Of a stretch of DNA of 64,000 bases, positions 46,987 through 55,321 are shown in pieces (positions within the stretch are counted from its first letter, which is position 1; the number at the start of each line of letters is the position of its first letter). The stretch spans positions 310,001-374,000 of the forward strand of contig JALHOL010000003.1 in assembly GCA_022843025.1 (NCBI GenBank), in the 5' to 3' direction. The notes under the pieces are model-generated. The model saw only the letters and a program-made list of their open reading frames with translations. It was not told the DNA's origin and searched no databases. The position numbers were made by a program, and so were the translations under genes. The DNA is from Paracoccaceae bacterium (lineage in GTDB: Bacteria > Pseudomonadota > Alphaproteobacteria > Rhodobacterales > Rhodobacteraceae).

Positions 46987-47718
46987 TTATCGCGCGGTCC
47001 AGCCGCCATCGATCCGCAGGCTGTCGCCCGTGATCATCCGCGCCCCGTCTGACGCCAGAAACACCACGCCCGCCGCCACATCTTCGGGCCGGGCCAGTTC
47101 GCGCATCGGGATCATGTCCAGCACGCTGTCGCGAAAGGCGGCATCGGCGAACATCGGTTCGGTCATCGGCGTCAGCACAAAGGTCGGCGCCACCGACACC
47201 ACCCGCACCCCCGATGGCGCCAATTCCACGGCCATCGCCTTTGTCAGGCCTTCGATTGCATGTTTGGACATGCAGTAAACCGTGCGCTTGGCCGCCCCCA
47301 CATGCCCCATCTGCGAGGACATGTTGATGATCACCCCGCGCCCCGCACGCACCATCGCCCGCGCGCCCGCCTGCGCCACCTTATAGGCCGAGCGGATGTT
47401 CAACCCGATCAGATGATCCAGCGTCGCATCATCCATATCGACCATCAGCATGGGCCGATTGCCGCCCGCGTTGTTCACCAGAATATCCAGATCCGTCATT
47501 ACGGCGATGGCGTCATGCAGGCTTGCGTCCTGCACATCGCCCACCAGTGCGGTGATCTGCCCCGGTGCCTCGGCGGCCAAAGCGTCCAGATCGGCCCGCG
47601 TCCGCGCCACCGCCGTCACCCGCGCGCCCGCAGCAACCAGTGCCAGCGCAATGGCCCGGCCAAGGCCACGCCCCGCCCCCGTGACCACCGCATGCCGCCC
47701 TGCCAGCATCCGGGTCAT
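46987..47718 (-). CDS. Short-chain dehydrogenase/reductase
   Basis: 243 residues of a classical SDR: TGAGRGLG cofactor loop, NNAGG, the catalytic Ser (MSSQMGHV) and the YCMSK Tyr-Lys pair. It oxidises or reduces an alcohol/ketone with NAD(P). ATG 47718 overlaps the upstream GlcG-like stop by 4 nt (ATGA). Confidence 0.9.
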   Translation of the reverse strand: MTRMLAGRHAVVTGAGRGLGRAIALALVAAGARVTAVARTRADLDALAAEAPGQITALVGDVQDASLHDAIAVMTDLDILVNNAGGNRPMLMVDMDDATLDHLIGLNIRSAYKVAQAGARAMVRAGRGVIINMSSQMGHVGAAKRTVYCMSKHAIEGLTKAMAVELAPSGVRVVSVAPTFVLTPMTEPMFADAAFRDSVLDMIPMRELARPEDVAAGVVFLASDGARMITGDSLRIDGGWTAR

Positions 47719-48149
47719 GGTTTGCCGCAATCGCCGGTCAGGCCAGCCAGACCGATGCCTTCCATGGCACAAAGCTCGTCCATATCACCGGTATCGCCGC
47801 TGACGCCCACCGCGCCTATGATCCGCCCCGCCGCATCCCTCAGCAGCACGCCGCCCGGATTGGGCACCATACGCCCGCCCGAGGCTGCGGCCAGCGCGGT
47901 AAAGAAATTGGGGTTGTCCTGCGCGCGGGCAAAGAGTGTCCGGCTGGGCAACCCCATGCCAAGCGCGCCATAGGCTTTGCCATGCGCAATCTCACAGCGC
48001 AAAATCCCGCTGTTGTCGGACCGTTTCATCACCACGACATGGCCGCCTGCATCCAGCACGACCACGGTCAGCGGCTGCGCGCCCCTGCGATGTCCGGCGC
48101 TCAGTGTGCCGTCTGCGATCACTTCCGCCTCAGCCAATGTCACGCTCAT
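47715..48149 (-). CDS. GlcG/HbpS family protein
   Basis: 144 residues of the GlcG/HbpS/PduO-C fold; VVVLDAGGHVVVMKRSDN and the GVSGDTGDMDE end are characteristic. Members often sit in catabolic operons (glycolate, propanediol) and some bind heme or corrinoid; the role here is unknown. It overlaps both neighbours by 4 nt. Confidence 0.85.
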   Translation of the reverse strand: MSVTLAEAEVIADGTLSAGHRRGAQPLTVVVLDAGGHVVVMKRSDNSGILRCEIAHGKAYGALGMGLPSRTLFARAQDNPNFFTALAAASGGRMVPNPGGVLLRDAAGRIIGAVGVSGDTGDMDELCAMEGIGLAGLTGDCGKP

Positions 48150-49036
48150 GGCGTCTCCTCCGGTCCGGGGGCCATTTGTTGCAGCACTGCGAAGAGCGCC
48201 GCCGTATCTTCCTTGTGCCGTCCCTGCGCCAGGGCCGCCGTATAGAAGGGCAGGCTCGCCGCCATCAGCGGCACCGGACAGGCCACGTCGCGCGCGTGAT
48301 CCATGATCAGCGCGAGGTCTTTTTGGTAGACATCCATCTTCATCGTCGCAGGCTCATAACGGCCTTCGATCATGAGGGGGCCGCGCACCTCGAACATCCG
48401 CGAATTCCCGGCTCCAGACCGGATCGCCTCATAGACCATGCCAAGATCAAGCCCCGACTTTTCCGCCAAAAGCAGCGCCTCGGCGGCGGCCAGGTTGTGG
48501 ATCGTCACCAACAGGTTCGCCACCAGCTTCAGCTTCATGCCTGCGCCGAACGGCCCGACATGCCGGATATCCCGCGCCAGTGCGGCGAATACCGGGTGCA
48601 GCACAGCCACATCCGCCGCCTCGCCACTGGCAAACACCACCAGATCGCCCGTCGCCGCCTGCGCCCCTGTGCCCGAAACCGGGCAATCGAGCAGCGCCAC
48701 GCCCACCTCGGCGCAGGACGCCCGCGCGGCCTCTTTCGCCTCCAGCGGCAAGGTGCCCATCTCGGCAATCACCATGCCCACGCGCAGGTGGGGCCGCATC
48801 TCGGCCACCACGGCCTCCAGCGCTTTGACCGATGGCAGTGCCATCAGGATCACATCTGCCCCCTGCGCCACTTCGGCCGCCGTGGCGCAGCCGCGCCCAC
48901 CAAGACCGTCCAGCGCCATCCGCGCCGCCGGCACAGGATCAAAGCCCAGCACCGTGGTCCCGGCGCGGCGCAGGTTGGTGGCATAAGCCATCCCCATGAT
49001 GCCCAACCCGATCAGGCCCACGCGCGGCAGGGTCAT
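48146..49036 (-). CDS. 3-hydroxyisobutyrate dehydrogenase family NAD(P)-dependent oxidoreductase
   Basis: 296 residues of the beta-hydroxyacid dehydrogenase family: N-terminal GLIGLGIMGMAYATNL, the DCPVSGTGAQA substrate loop and the catalytic Lys in GAGMKLKLVANLL. It oxidises a short beta-hydroxy acid or reduces a semialdehyde. ATG 49036 overlaps the hydrolase stop by 4 nt. Confidence 0.88.
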   Translation of the reverse strand: MTLPRVGLIGLGIMGMAYATNLRRAGTTVLGFDPVPAARMALDGLGGRGCATAAEVAQGADVILMALPSVKALEAVVAEMRPHLRVGMVIAEMGTLPLEAKEAARASCAEVGVALLDCPVSGTGAQAATGDLVVFASGEAADVAVLHPVFAALARDIRHVGPFGAGMKLKLVANLLVTIHNLAAAEALLLAEKSGLDLGMVYEAIRSGAGNSRMFEVRGPLMIEGRYEPATMKMDVYQKDLALIMDHARDVACPVPLMAASLPFYTAALAQGRHKEDTAALFAVLQQMAPGPEETP

Positions 49037-49824
49037 GCGCTGGCCTCCAGCCAATCGGCAAGGGCGGCGTGAAACGCCTCGGGGTCTTCCATATTCGGGA
49101 TATGCGCCAGCCCTTCCAGCACGATCAGCCCGGCGCCAGGTGTGGCCGCCGCCATCGCCGCCATCGCCTCTTTCGGCGCGCCCATGTCCTCGGCCCCGAC
49201 CAGATACTGAACCGGCGGCTGCATCGATCCCAGATGGCGCAGGTAATCCAGCCCCATCAGGGCATTGGCGCAGCCAATGTATCCCGCAGCCGACGTGGCG
49301 CTGATCATCGCCGCCGCCCGCGCCTTGGGCTCTTCGGCACAGGCTGGCGTGAACCAGCGCGCCAAGGTGCCATCCACCAGTGCGGCGGTGCCATTCGCCT
49401 GCACCACGGCAATCCGGTCGATCCAGCCTTGCACGAAAGGGGGCGGATTGTCGGCCCGCGCATCGCAGACCACCATCCGCCGCACCCGGCCCGGATGCGC
49501 GAGGCCGAAACCCAGCGCCGTCATCCCGCCCAGAGACAGCCCGATCACATCTGCCTGTTCTGCGCCCACATGATCGAGCACCGCCAGCATATCGGCGACC
49601 AGCAGATCAAAGTCATAGGCCCCGTCCGAGGCCGTGCTTTGCCCATGCCCGCGCGTGTCATAGCGCACCACCCGGTGGCTGCGCGTCAGCACCTCCATCT
49701 GGTCGTCCCACATGGTCAGATCGGCCGCCAGCGAGTTTGACAGCAAAAGCCAAGGCTTGCCCGCCGATCCATCCACCTGCGCGGACAGCGTGGCCCCGGC
49801 CACCGGAACCGCGATGCGCGTCAT
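49033..49824 (-). CDS. Alpha/beta hydrolase (3-oxoadipate enol-lactonase-like)
   Basis: 263 residues with the nucleophile elbow GLSLGG (Ser97), oxyanion segment LLSNSLAADLTMWD, and a C-terminal His in LAHIPNMEDP. The SLAADLTMWDDQ and DTRGHGQS segments resemble PcaD-type enol-lactonases of aromatic catabolism. It overlaps the next gene by 4 nt on both sides, placing it tightly behind the LLM monooxygenase. Confidence 0.85.
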   Translation of the reverse strand: MTRIAVPVAGATLSAQVDGSAGKPWLLLSNSLAADLTMWDDQMEVLTRSHRVVRYDTRGHGQSTASDGAYDFDLLVADMLAVLDHVGAEQADVIGLSLGGMTALGFGLAHPGRVRRMVVCDARADNPPPFVQGWIDRIAVVQANGTAALVDGTLARWFTPACAEEPKARAAAMISATSAAGYIGCANALMGLDYLRHLGSMQPPVQYLVGAEDMGAPKEAMAAMAAATPGAGLIVLEGLAHIPNMEDPEAFHAALADWLEASA

Positions 49825-50918
49825 TCCGCAGCCTCGGCCACGGCGGAGTTCACCATCGGCAGCACCTTTTCCGCCAGCAGCACCTTGGACCGCCGCGCCA
49901 GCGCCACATCCGTCCAGTCATGCCCGGCGTAAAGCAGCGTGCCGAAGGGGCCGACCTGATCGCGGAAGGCCAGCAGTTCATCGGCTACTTTGTCGGGCGT
50001 GCCCCAAATCACCAGACGGTCCAGCACGTAATCCAGCGTCACATCATCATCCGACATGTTTGGATCATCCTTGAACAGGTTGGACCGCCCGTTCTTCTTC
50101 AGCTTGGTCACCAGCGATTTGTAGTAATGCACATAGGGCGACCCCGCCCCCAGCGCGTATTCCCGCGCGTTGTTCAGGTCATCGGCGACGAAGATGCTTT
50201 TCGCCACGCGCCAGTTGCCAAAATCCACCGCCCGCCCGCCCTCGGCGCAGCCCGCAGCATAGCTTTCACGATGCGTGGCCACCCATTTCGGCATCAGGAA
50301 GTTGGCCGAGATCGGATCCCACCCACGCGCCGCCGCCGCCGTCACCCCCTTGGAAAACGGCGCAACCGCCGTCACCACGATGGGCGGATGCGGGCGCTGC
50401 AAGGGCTTGCCGATCTTGCCCTGCCCGATCTCGCCCATCAGCGTCCGCTCGGTCGAAATGTTCCAGTATTTGCCCTTCAGGTTATAGGGCGCTTCCTGCG
50501 TCCACAGCGCCAGCACCATGTCGATGGCTTCAAGGAACATGGCGTTACGGTCATTGTCGAGGTTGCCAAAAATCTCGGCATCCGACAGCAGGCCGCCCGG
50601 GCTGATCCCGAAGTTGAACTTACCGTCCAGCAGGTGATCCAGCATCGCCAACTGGCCGGCCACATGCGCCGGATGGGCGTTGGGCAGGTTCACCGTGCCG
50701 GTGCCCATGCGGATATTCTTCACCCGCCCCGCCAGCGTCGCGATGAACAAGGCGCAGGAGGTGATGTTTTCCGCAAGGTCGGTGACATGCTCGCCGACAT
50801 AGCCTTCGGTAAAGCCCAGCTCATCGGCCAGAAGGAAGGCTTCCTGATCCTCACGCAGACACTGACGCCAATCCTTGGTCAACGGGTGGATCGGCATGGT
50901 GAAAAAGCCAAGCTGCAT
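49821..50918 (-). CDS. LLM-class flavin-dependent monooxygenase
   Basis: 365 residues of the bacterial luciferase-like TIM-barrel family (MQLGFFTMPIHP, LGFTEGYVGEH, GTGTVNLPNAHP). These two-component oxygenases use reduced FMN from a separate reductase to hydroxylate or oxidatively open their substrate. A GGAG Shine-Dalgarno precedes ATG 50918. A flavin reductase gene at 52041-52568 shares its promoter box, so it is the likely partner. Confidence 0.88.
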   Translation of the reverse strand: MQLGFFTMPIHPLTKDWRQCLREDQEAFLLADELGFTEGYVGEHVTDLAENITSCALFIATLAGRVKNIRMGTGTVNLPNAHPAHVAGQLAMLDHLLDGKFNFGISPGGLLSDAEIFGNLDNDRNAMFLEAIDMVLALWTQEAPYNLKGKYWNISTERTLMGEIGQGKIGKPLQRPHPPIVVTAVAPFSKGVTAAAARGWDPISANFLMPKWVATHRESYAAGCAEGGRAVDFGNWRVAKSIFVADDLNNAREYALGAGSPYVHYYKSLVTKLKKNGRSNLFKDDPNMSDDDVTLDYVLDRLVIWGTPDKVADELLAFRDQVGPFGTLLYAGHDWTDVALARRSKVLLAEKVLPMVNSAVAEAAE

Positions 50919-50966
50919 CGACGGTCTCCACTGCGGTGTGGGGGTCAAGCTAGGCCGCGCCAGACT

Positions 50967-50985
50967 TCAGCGGAAACGATAATAT
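50967..50985 (-). promoter_or_regulatory. 19-nt promoter/operator box before the LLM operon
   Basis: Minus-strand ATATTATCGTTTCCGCTGA matches 17 of 19 bases of a plus-strand box at 51972-51990 and lies 48 nt before the LLM start; the other is 50 nt before the flavin reductase start. A TGAT-N7-ATCA dyad lies just upstream. Probably a LysR-controlled promoter element. Confidence 0.6.
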
Positions 50986-50998
50986 ATGATGGCTGCTA

Positions 50999-51940
50999 TC
51001 AGATTTTTCGATTGGGCTCAGATGGCCCGATCAAGGACGTCCATTCTGCGTCGGCCCGGCGATATTCCTCTTCCAGATAACGCAGGAAGGCGGCGGCTGC
51101 CGGGCTCATCGCTTTGCGGGCAGGTTCAACCACCACATAACTGACCGTCAGTTCCGGTCCGGTGAGGGGATGCAGCCAACGATCACGTCCGTCGATATCC
51201 TTGCGGCAGATGGTGGCGGGCAGCACTGTGGCGTAATCGGACGTTGCCACCAGTTCCAGCGTGGCAAACATCGCGTCCATGTCGATGATCTTGCCGACCG
51301 TCAACCCGTTTGAGGCGATGAAATCATCCAGCCGGTCCCGGCGCACATTGCCCTTGGCGGGCAGGACCAGCCGCAGGGGTGTGACATCAGCCAGCCTCAC
51401 CGGCGTCAGATGCGGGATCGGTCCGCCGGGGCGGCAGACCAGAAATTCGCGATCCGTGCCCAGGTGGCGGCTGCGCATCCCCGTGCGCCCGCCATCCTGC
51501 GGCACCACGACGAAATCCGCCTCACCTTCGGCCAGACGATCCATCAGCGCGGCGGAATAAGCCTCGACCACCGTCACATCGACATTTGGATGATCGGCAA
51601 GAAAGCGGCTGAGCGTCGGGGCCAACACGCCGCGCGTGAAGGTGGGCATCAGGCCGATCCTGACCGGCCCGCTTATCGTGCCGGACAGGTTGCGCAATTC
51701 TGCCTCGGCCCCTTCCAGACGGCGCAGGATATCAACGGCGGTTTCGTAAAGGCGCTGTCCGGCATGCGTGGGGGTAACCCCCCGGGCGGAGCGGTCAAAC
51801 AACGTGGTGCCCAGCGTTTCTTCCAACTGCTTGATCTGCATCGACAAGCCAGATTGCGTGGCGTTCAGGCGCGTGGCGGCGCGGTTGAACGACCCTTCCT
51901 CGAAGATGCCCACGAAGGTCGACAATTGGCGAAAGTTCAT
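50999..51940 (-). CDS. LysR family transcriptional regulator
   Basis: 313 residues: N-terminal winged helix (MNFRQLSTFVGIFEEGSFNR; ATQSGLSMQIKQLEE recognition region) and a periplasmic-binding-protein-like effector domain. It is transcribed away from the flavin reductase gene, with an LTTR-like dyad between them. ATG 51940 has AAGGG 8 nt upstream; GTG 51949 is alternative. Confidence 0.92.
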   Translation of the reverse strand: MNFRQLSTFVGIFEEGSFNRAATRLNATQSGLSMQIKQLEETLGTTLFDRSARGVTPTHAGQRLYETAVDILRRLEGAEAELRNLSGTISGPVRIGLMPTFTRGVLAPTLSRFLADHPNVDVTVVEAYSAALMDRLAEGEADFVVVPQDGGRTGMRSRHLGTDREFLVCRPGGPIPHLTPVRLADVTPLRLVLPAKGNVRRDRLDDFIASNGLTVGKIIDMDAMFATLELVATSDYATVLPATICRKDIDGRDRWLHPLTGPELTVSYVVVEPARKAMSPAAAAFLRYLEEEYRRADAEWTSLIGPSEPNRKI

Positions 51941-51953
51941 GGGTATCACCCTT

Positions 51954-51979
51954 AATGATATCTATGGACAGATATTATT
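51954..51979. promoter_or_regulatory. LTTR-like dyad between lysR and flavin reductase
   Basis: AATGATATC-N8-GATATTATT is an inverted repeat with one mismatch in nine pairs, of the ATC-N-GAT type bound by LysR proteins. It lies 14-39 nt before the lysR start and 62 nt before the reductase start. Confidence 0.5.
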
Positions 51980-51990
51980 GTTTCCGGTGA
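51972..51990 (+). promoter_or_regulatory. 19-nt promoter/operator box before the flavin reductase
   Basis: ATATTATTGTTTCCGGTGA, 50 nt before ATG 52041; 17 of 19 bases match the box before the LLM operon at nearly the same distance. It overlaps the right arm of the LTTR dyad. Confidence 0.6.
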
Positions 51991-52040
51991 TTGCCCGCCA
52001 CGCCTATTTTTGCTGTGTCAAACATCAGGGCGGGTCGCGC

Positions 52041-52568
52041 ATGAACATCCCCAATTCCTTTGTTGCCGATGGCATGGCAGGCGATCTGCGCCCCTGCGAT
52101 CCGGCCAGCTATCGCGATGTGATGGGGGCCTTTGCCACGGGCGTCACAGTGATGACCCTTGGCACCGCCGATGGCTTTCGGCTGGGCGTGACGGCGAGTT
52201 CTTTCAACACCGTCTCGCTCGACCCGCCGCTGATCTTGTGGAGCTTGGCGCTCAAGGCGCCCAGTCTGGCCGAATTCAGGCGGCATGACCATTTCGCCGT
52301 GAACGTGCTTGCCGCCGATCAGAAGGATATCGCCCTGCAATTCGCACGGCCCTCGGAGGACAAGTTCGCAGGCATACCAACCGCGCAAGGCACGCTGGGC
52401 CTGCCCCTGATCGTGGGCGCGCTGGCCCATATCGAATGCCGGACGGTGGCCCGCTATCCGGGCGGCGACCATGAGATCATACTGGGCGAGGTTGTCAGCC
52501 TGCGCCGCGCCGATCGTGCGCCGCTGGTGTTTCAAAGCGGCGCCTTCCATGGCCTGACCCGCGCTTAA
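52041..52568 (+). CDS. Flavin reductase (HpaC/FMN-reductase-like domain)
   Basis: 175 residues of the flavin-reductase-like split barrel (MGAFATGVTVMTLGTADG, GVTASSFNTVSLDPPLILW, HDHFAVNVLAADQ). Such proteins reduce FMN or FAD with NAD(P)H for two-component monooxygenases. The only apparent client nearby is the LLM enzyme, with which it shares a promoter box. It is convergent with the cupin gene, overlapping by 4 nt. Confidence 0.88.
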   Translation: MNIPNSFVADGMAGDLRPCDPASYRDVMGAFATGVTVMTLGTADGFRLGVTASSFNTVSLDPPLILWSLALKAPSLAEFRRHDHFAVNVLAADQKDIALQFARPSEDKFAGIPTAQGTLGLPLIVGALAHIECRTVARYPGGDHEIILGEVVSLRRADRAPLVFQSGAFHGLTRA

Positions 52569-52963
52569 TCCAGCGGCAGAGGGCGGTTCGGGCTCAGCTT
52601 GTTCTCGACTGTGGTAAAGGTGAGCACGGTGTTGCCGATGTTTTCCAGATCATGCGTCATGAACTGGCCCGCCGCAAAATGCATGTGCCTGGTATCGCCG
52701 GGGGCATAGTCCATCTCCACCACACGGCCATCGGGATTGCGCGACCGCGCCCGCCCGTGGGAGGTGGCCACCCAGAAATAGTTCAGCACATGGGTATGGA
52801 ACGGCATCCGATCCCCCGGCGCGATTTCGATCAGCCAGATGCGGTATTCGGATGTTTCATCCACCAGACGCGAACCGACGCGGCCGTTGGCGCGCGCGCC
52901 AGCCGCCTCGGCCACCAACGCAGGCGACCAGTGCGGCGCTTGGGGATCAGCTTGGGCGGACAT
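52565..52963 (-). CDS. Cupin-domain protein
   Basis: 132 residues, a single-domain cupin with a PFHTHVLNYFWV metal motif and a second DTRHMHF/TH segment. It could be a small metal-dependent isomerase, dioxygenase or ligand-binding protein; the sequence does not decide. It is divergent from the FAD monooxygenase, with a candidate TetR operator between them. Confidence 0.75.
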   Translation of the reverse strand: MSAQADPQAPHWSPALVAEAAGARANGRVGSRLVDETSEYRIWLIEIAPGDRMPFHTHVLNYFWVATSHGRARSRNPDGRVVEMDYAPGDTRHMHFAAGQFMTHDLENIGNTVLTFTTVENKLSPNRPLPLD

Positions 52964-52975
52964 TGCAGCTCTCCG

Positions 52976-53004
52976 TTGCGTTTTGATGTTCTTATTTATA
53001 ATAT
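52976..53004 (+). promoter_or_regulatory. Predicted promoter of the FAD monooxygenase gene
   Basis: TTGCGT (52976-52981), 17 nt, TAATAT (52999-53004), a good vegetative-type promoter. The -10 sits inside the candidate TetR operator. Confidence 0.55.
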
Positions 53005-53012
53005 GATAAATA
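52993..53012. promoter_or_regulatory. Candidate TetR operator B (TATTTAT-N6-ATAAATA)
   Basis: A perfect dyad TATTTAT-AATATG-ATAAATA, extended by one more pair on each side (TTATTTAT/ATAAATAA). It lies 24 nt before the FAD monooxygenase start and 29 nt before the divergent cupin start. Confidence 0.7.
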
Positions 53013-53036
53013 ACGAAATCTGGCAAGGAAGTCTGG

Positions 53037-54251
53037 ATGTCTCGGCGTGCGGTCATCTGTGGCGGTTCTATCGGCGGGCTGTTCTGCGCCGCCTTTCTGC
53101 GCAAGGCCGGTTGGGACACGGTTGTTCTGGAACGGTCGCGCAGCGAACTGTCGGGGCGCGGCGCGGGGATCGTCACCCATGACCTTCTGCTGGATCTGAT
53201 TGCCCGCGCCGGGGCGCCAATCACCGAGTTGGGCGTGCAGGTGCAGGATCGGGTGGCCTTTGATTTGGCAGGTGATCGCGTCGCCACCCTGCCTTTGCCG
53301 CAGATCGTCACCTCATGGGACCGCGTTCATTCTCTGTTGCGCGCATTGGTGCCGGATGGTGGCTATCGCCTCGACAAGGCGGTGGCGCGCTATGATGACC
53401 ATGGCGACAGCGTCAAGCTGACCTGCGAAGATGGCAGCCAGTTCGAGGCTGACGTGCTGATCGGGGCGGATGGCTTCCGCTCTGCCCTGCGCGGACAGAT
53501 GCAGCCAGAGGTGCAGCCCGTCTATTCCGGCTATGTCGTCTGGCGCTGTCTGGCCCGTGAAGCGGACCTGCATCCCGACCTTCGCGATCAGGTGTTCGAC
53601 AGTTTCGGGTTTTTCCTGCCGCAGGGCACGCAGATCCTTGGGTATCCGATTGCAGGGCCCGGCAATGACCTGCGGCCGGGACACCGGCGATACAACTTTG
53701 TCTGGTATGCCCCGGTTGAGGCGGGCGAACTGGCCGACATGCTCACCGATGCAAAGGGCATCCATCACCCTGTCACCATCCCGCCGCCACTGGTGCGTGA
53801 TGATGTGCTGGACCGGATGCAGGGTTTTGCCCGCAACCATCTGGCCAAACCGTTCCTTGAGGTTCTCGCTCGGTCCGAGCGGCCCTTCTTCACCCCGATC
53901 TACGACCATCTCTCGCCCGTCTTTGCCGCCGGACGCGTGGCGCTTGCCGGGGATGCTGCCTGTGTCGCGCGGCCCCATGTCGGCATGGGGGTGACCAAGG
54001 CCGCCGCTGATGCCGAGGCGTTGGCGCGGCACCTGACGACCGGAACGGTGACGCAGGCGCTGGCAGCCTATGGCACCGAACGCCACGCCGCCGCAGCACT
54101 GGCCCATGCGACGGCGCAACGACTGGGCCGCTATATCTTTGCAGGGCCGGATCAGAGCAGCAACCAAGACGGCCGCAACAACCCCAACCTTGCCCGCATC
54201 ATGGCCGAGACGGCGGTAGTCCCCGCCGCCCCGGATTATCCCGTTACTTGA
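53037..54251 (+). CDS. FAD-dependent aromatic monooxygenase (2,6-dihydroxypyridine 3-hydroxylase-like)
   Basis: 404 residues of class A flavoprotein hydroxylases: CGGSIGG (residues 8-14) for FAD, IGADGFRS, and the second FAD motif LAGDAACVARPHVGMG. The YPIAGPGN and YNFVWYAP segments and the RPH-x-G loop resemble 2,6-dihydroxypyridine 3-hydroxylase, an enzyme of nicotine breakdown, more than PHBH. The likely role is ortho-hydroxylation of a hydroxy-aromatic or hydroxypyridine. AAGGAA precedes ATG 53037. Confidence 0.85.
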   Translation: MSRRAVICGGSIGGLFCAAFLRKAGWDTVVLERSRSELSGRGAGIVTHDLLLDLIARAGAPITELGVQVQDRVAFDLAGDRVATLPLPQIVTSWDRVHSLLRALVPDGGYRLDKAVARYDDHGDSVKLTCEDGSQFEADVLIGADGFRSALRGQMQPEVQPVYSGYVVWRCLAREADLHPDLRDQVFDSFGFFLPQGTQILGYPIAGPGNDLRPGHRRYNFVWYAPVEAGELADMLTDAKGIHHPVTIPPPLVRDDVLDRMQGFARNHLAKPFLEVLARSERPFFTPIYDHLSPVFAAGRVALAGDAACVARPHVGMGVTKAAADAEALARHLTTGTVTQALAAYGTERHAAAALAHATAQRLGRYIFAGPDQSSNQDGRNNPNLARIMAETAVVPAAPDYPVT

Positions 54252-55203
54252 TGGCCTGCGGGTTGATCGGCGACCCGCATCCCCCCGGCACGTTCATCGG
54301 CGGCGCGCAGAAGAAGAATTCGTAAACCCCATCCGCCGCGCAATCCTCGGCCAGTTCCTTGACGAAAAAGATTTCGCCCATCGTGATCCCGATGGCCGGG
54401 ATCACCACCCAATGCCAAGGCTGGTTCGCCTCATCCGTTTCATTCGGACGCACTTCGCAGCCCCAGGTATCGGCGCAGATCGCCGCGATATCGTGTTGGC
54501 GGATCCAGTAGGCCGTCTCGAAGGCAAGGCCCGGCGCATCGCCGCCCGCATAGCCGGTCCAGTCACCTTTGGCGAGGCAACGCTCCTGATGGCCGGTGCG
54601 CACGATCACGAAATCGCCGCGCCGGATGTCCACCCCCTGTGCCGCCGCCGTGGCATCAAGATCGGCGTTGGTGATCGGATAGCCATCGGGCAGGGAATCG
54701 ACCCCCTTCCACCGCGCCACATCCAGCAGGACGCCGCGCCCCACCATCTTGTCGCGGGTGTGTTCGATGCCGTTCTTCTTGGCCCCCTGCACGTCGACCA
54801 GCGTGGCCGGGTAGCCGTTCCACATCTTGTCATCGAGAAAGATATGCGCCAGCGCGTCCCACTGCGTTGAACACTGCATCGGCAGATTGATGGCATCATC
54901 GGCATAGCGCAGATAGGCCTTGCCATCCCCATCTTGCACGCCCGCCACCGCATCCGTGCCGGTCGCCAGCATCTGGTGCAGCGGGTTCCAGCGCCCCCCG
55001 AACAACCCCGACTGGATCTTTTCATCCAACGGCAGACCCAGCGCGAATGTCTTGCCGCGCTTGATCAGCTTTGCCGCGGCGGCCACATCTTCGGGCGTGA
55101 CTAGGTTCAGGGTTCCGATCTGATCCTCCGGCCCCCAGCGACCCCAGTTCGACAGTTCCTGCGCCGCCTCATAGATCTTGGCGCGATTGACCTTCATTGC
55201 CAT
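54244..55203 (-). CDS. Cyclase family hydrolase (kynurenine formamidase/isatin hydrolase-like)
   Basis: 319 residues of the metal-dependent cyclase family that includes kynurenine formamidase and isatin hydrolase, which open or hydrolyse amides and lactams. The metal segment is altered: STQWDALAH replaces the usual HxGTHxDxPxH, keeping Asp and the last His. ATG 55203 has GAGGAG 5 nt upstream. It overlaps the FAD monooxygenase 3' end by 8 nt and is divergent from TetR. Confidence 0.85.
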   Translation of the reverse strand: MAMKVNRAKIYEAAQELSNWGRWGPEDQIGTLNLVTPEDVAAAAKLIKRGKTFALGLPLDEKIQSGLFGGRWNPLHQMLATGTDAVAGVQDGDGKAYLRYADDAINLPMQCSTQWDALAHIFLDDKMWNGYPATLVDVQGAKKNGIEHTRDKMVGRGVLLDVARWKGVDSLPDGYPITNADLDATAAAQGVDIRRGDFVIVRTGHQERCLAKGDWTGYAGGDAPGLAFETAYWIRQHDIAAICADTWGCEVRPNETDEANQPWHWVVIPAIGITMGEIFFVKELAEDCAADGVYEFFFCAPPMNVPGGCGSPINPQAIK

Positions 55204-55243
55204 CCTCACTCCTCCCGCTATTCTTGCGGCGCTGCCGCGTTGT

Positions 55244-55263
55244 TATTTATCGCACGATAAAGA
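55244..55263. promoter_or_regulatory. Candidate TetR operator C (TATTTAT-N6-ATAAAGA)
   Basis: TATTTAT-CGCACG-ATAAAGA, one mismatch, lies between the cyclase start (40 nt) and the TetR start (58 nt). Beside the regulator gene, it is the site that suggests TetR binds the whole set. The inner CG..CG bases match those of site A. Confidence 0.7.
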
Positions 55264-55321
55264 AAACGCCATCAGCACGCAACGCAAGAGACAGCGCCCC
55301 CGGGCGGACAGGTGATGGAAC

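Noticed and set aside
49033-52568. Rut-type pyrimidine degradation (LLM oxygenase, hydrolase, flavin reductase, TetR)
   Set aside because: The rutB, rutC and rutE equivalents and a pyrimidine permease are absent, and the other island genes do not fit uracil breakdown.
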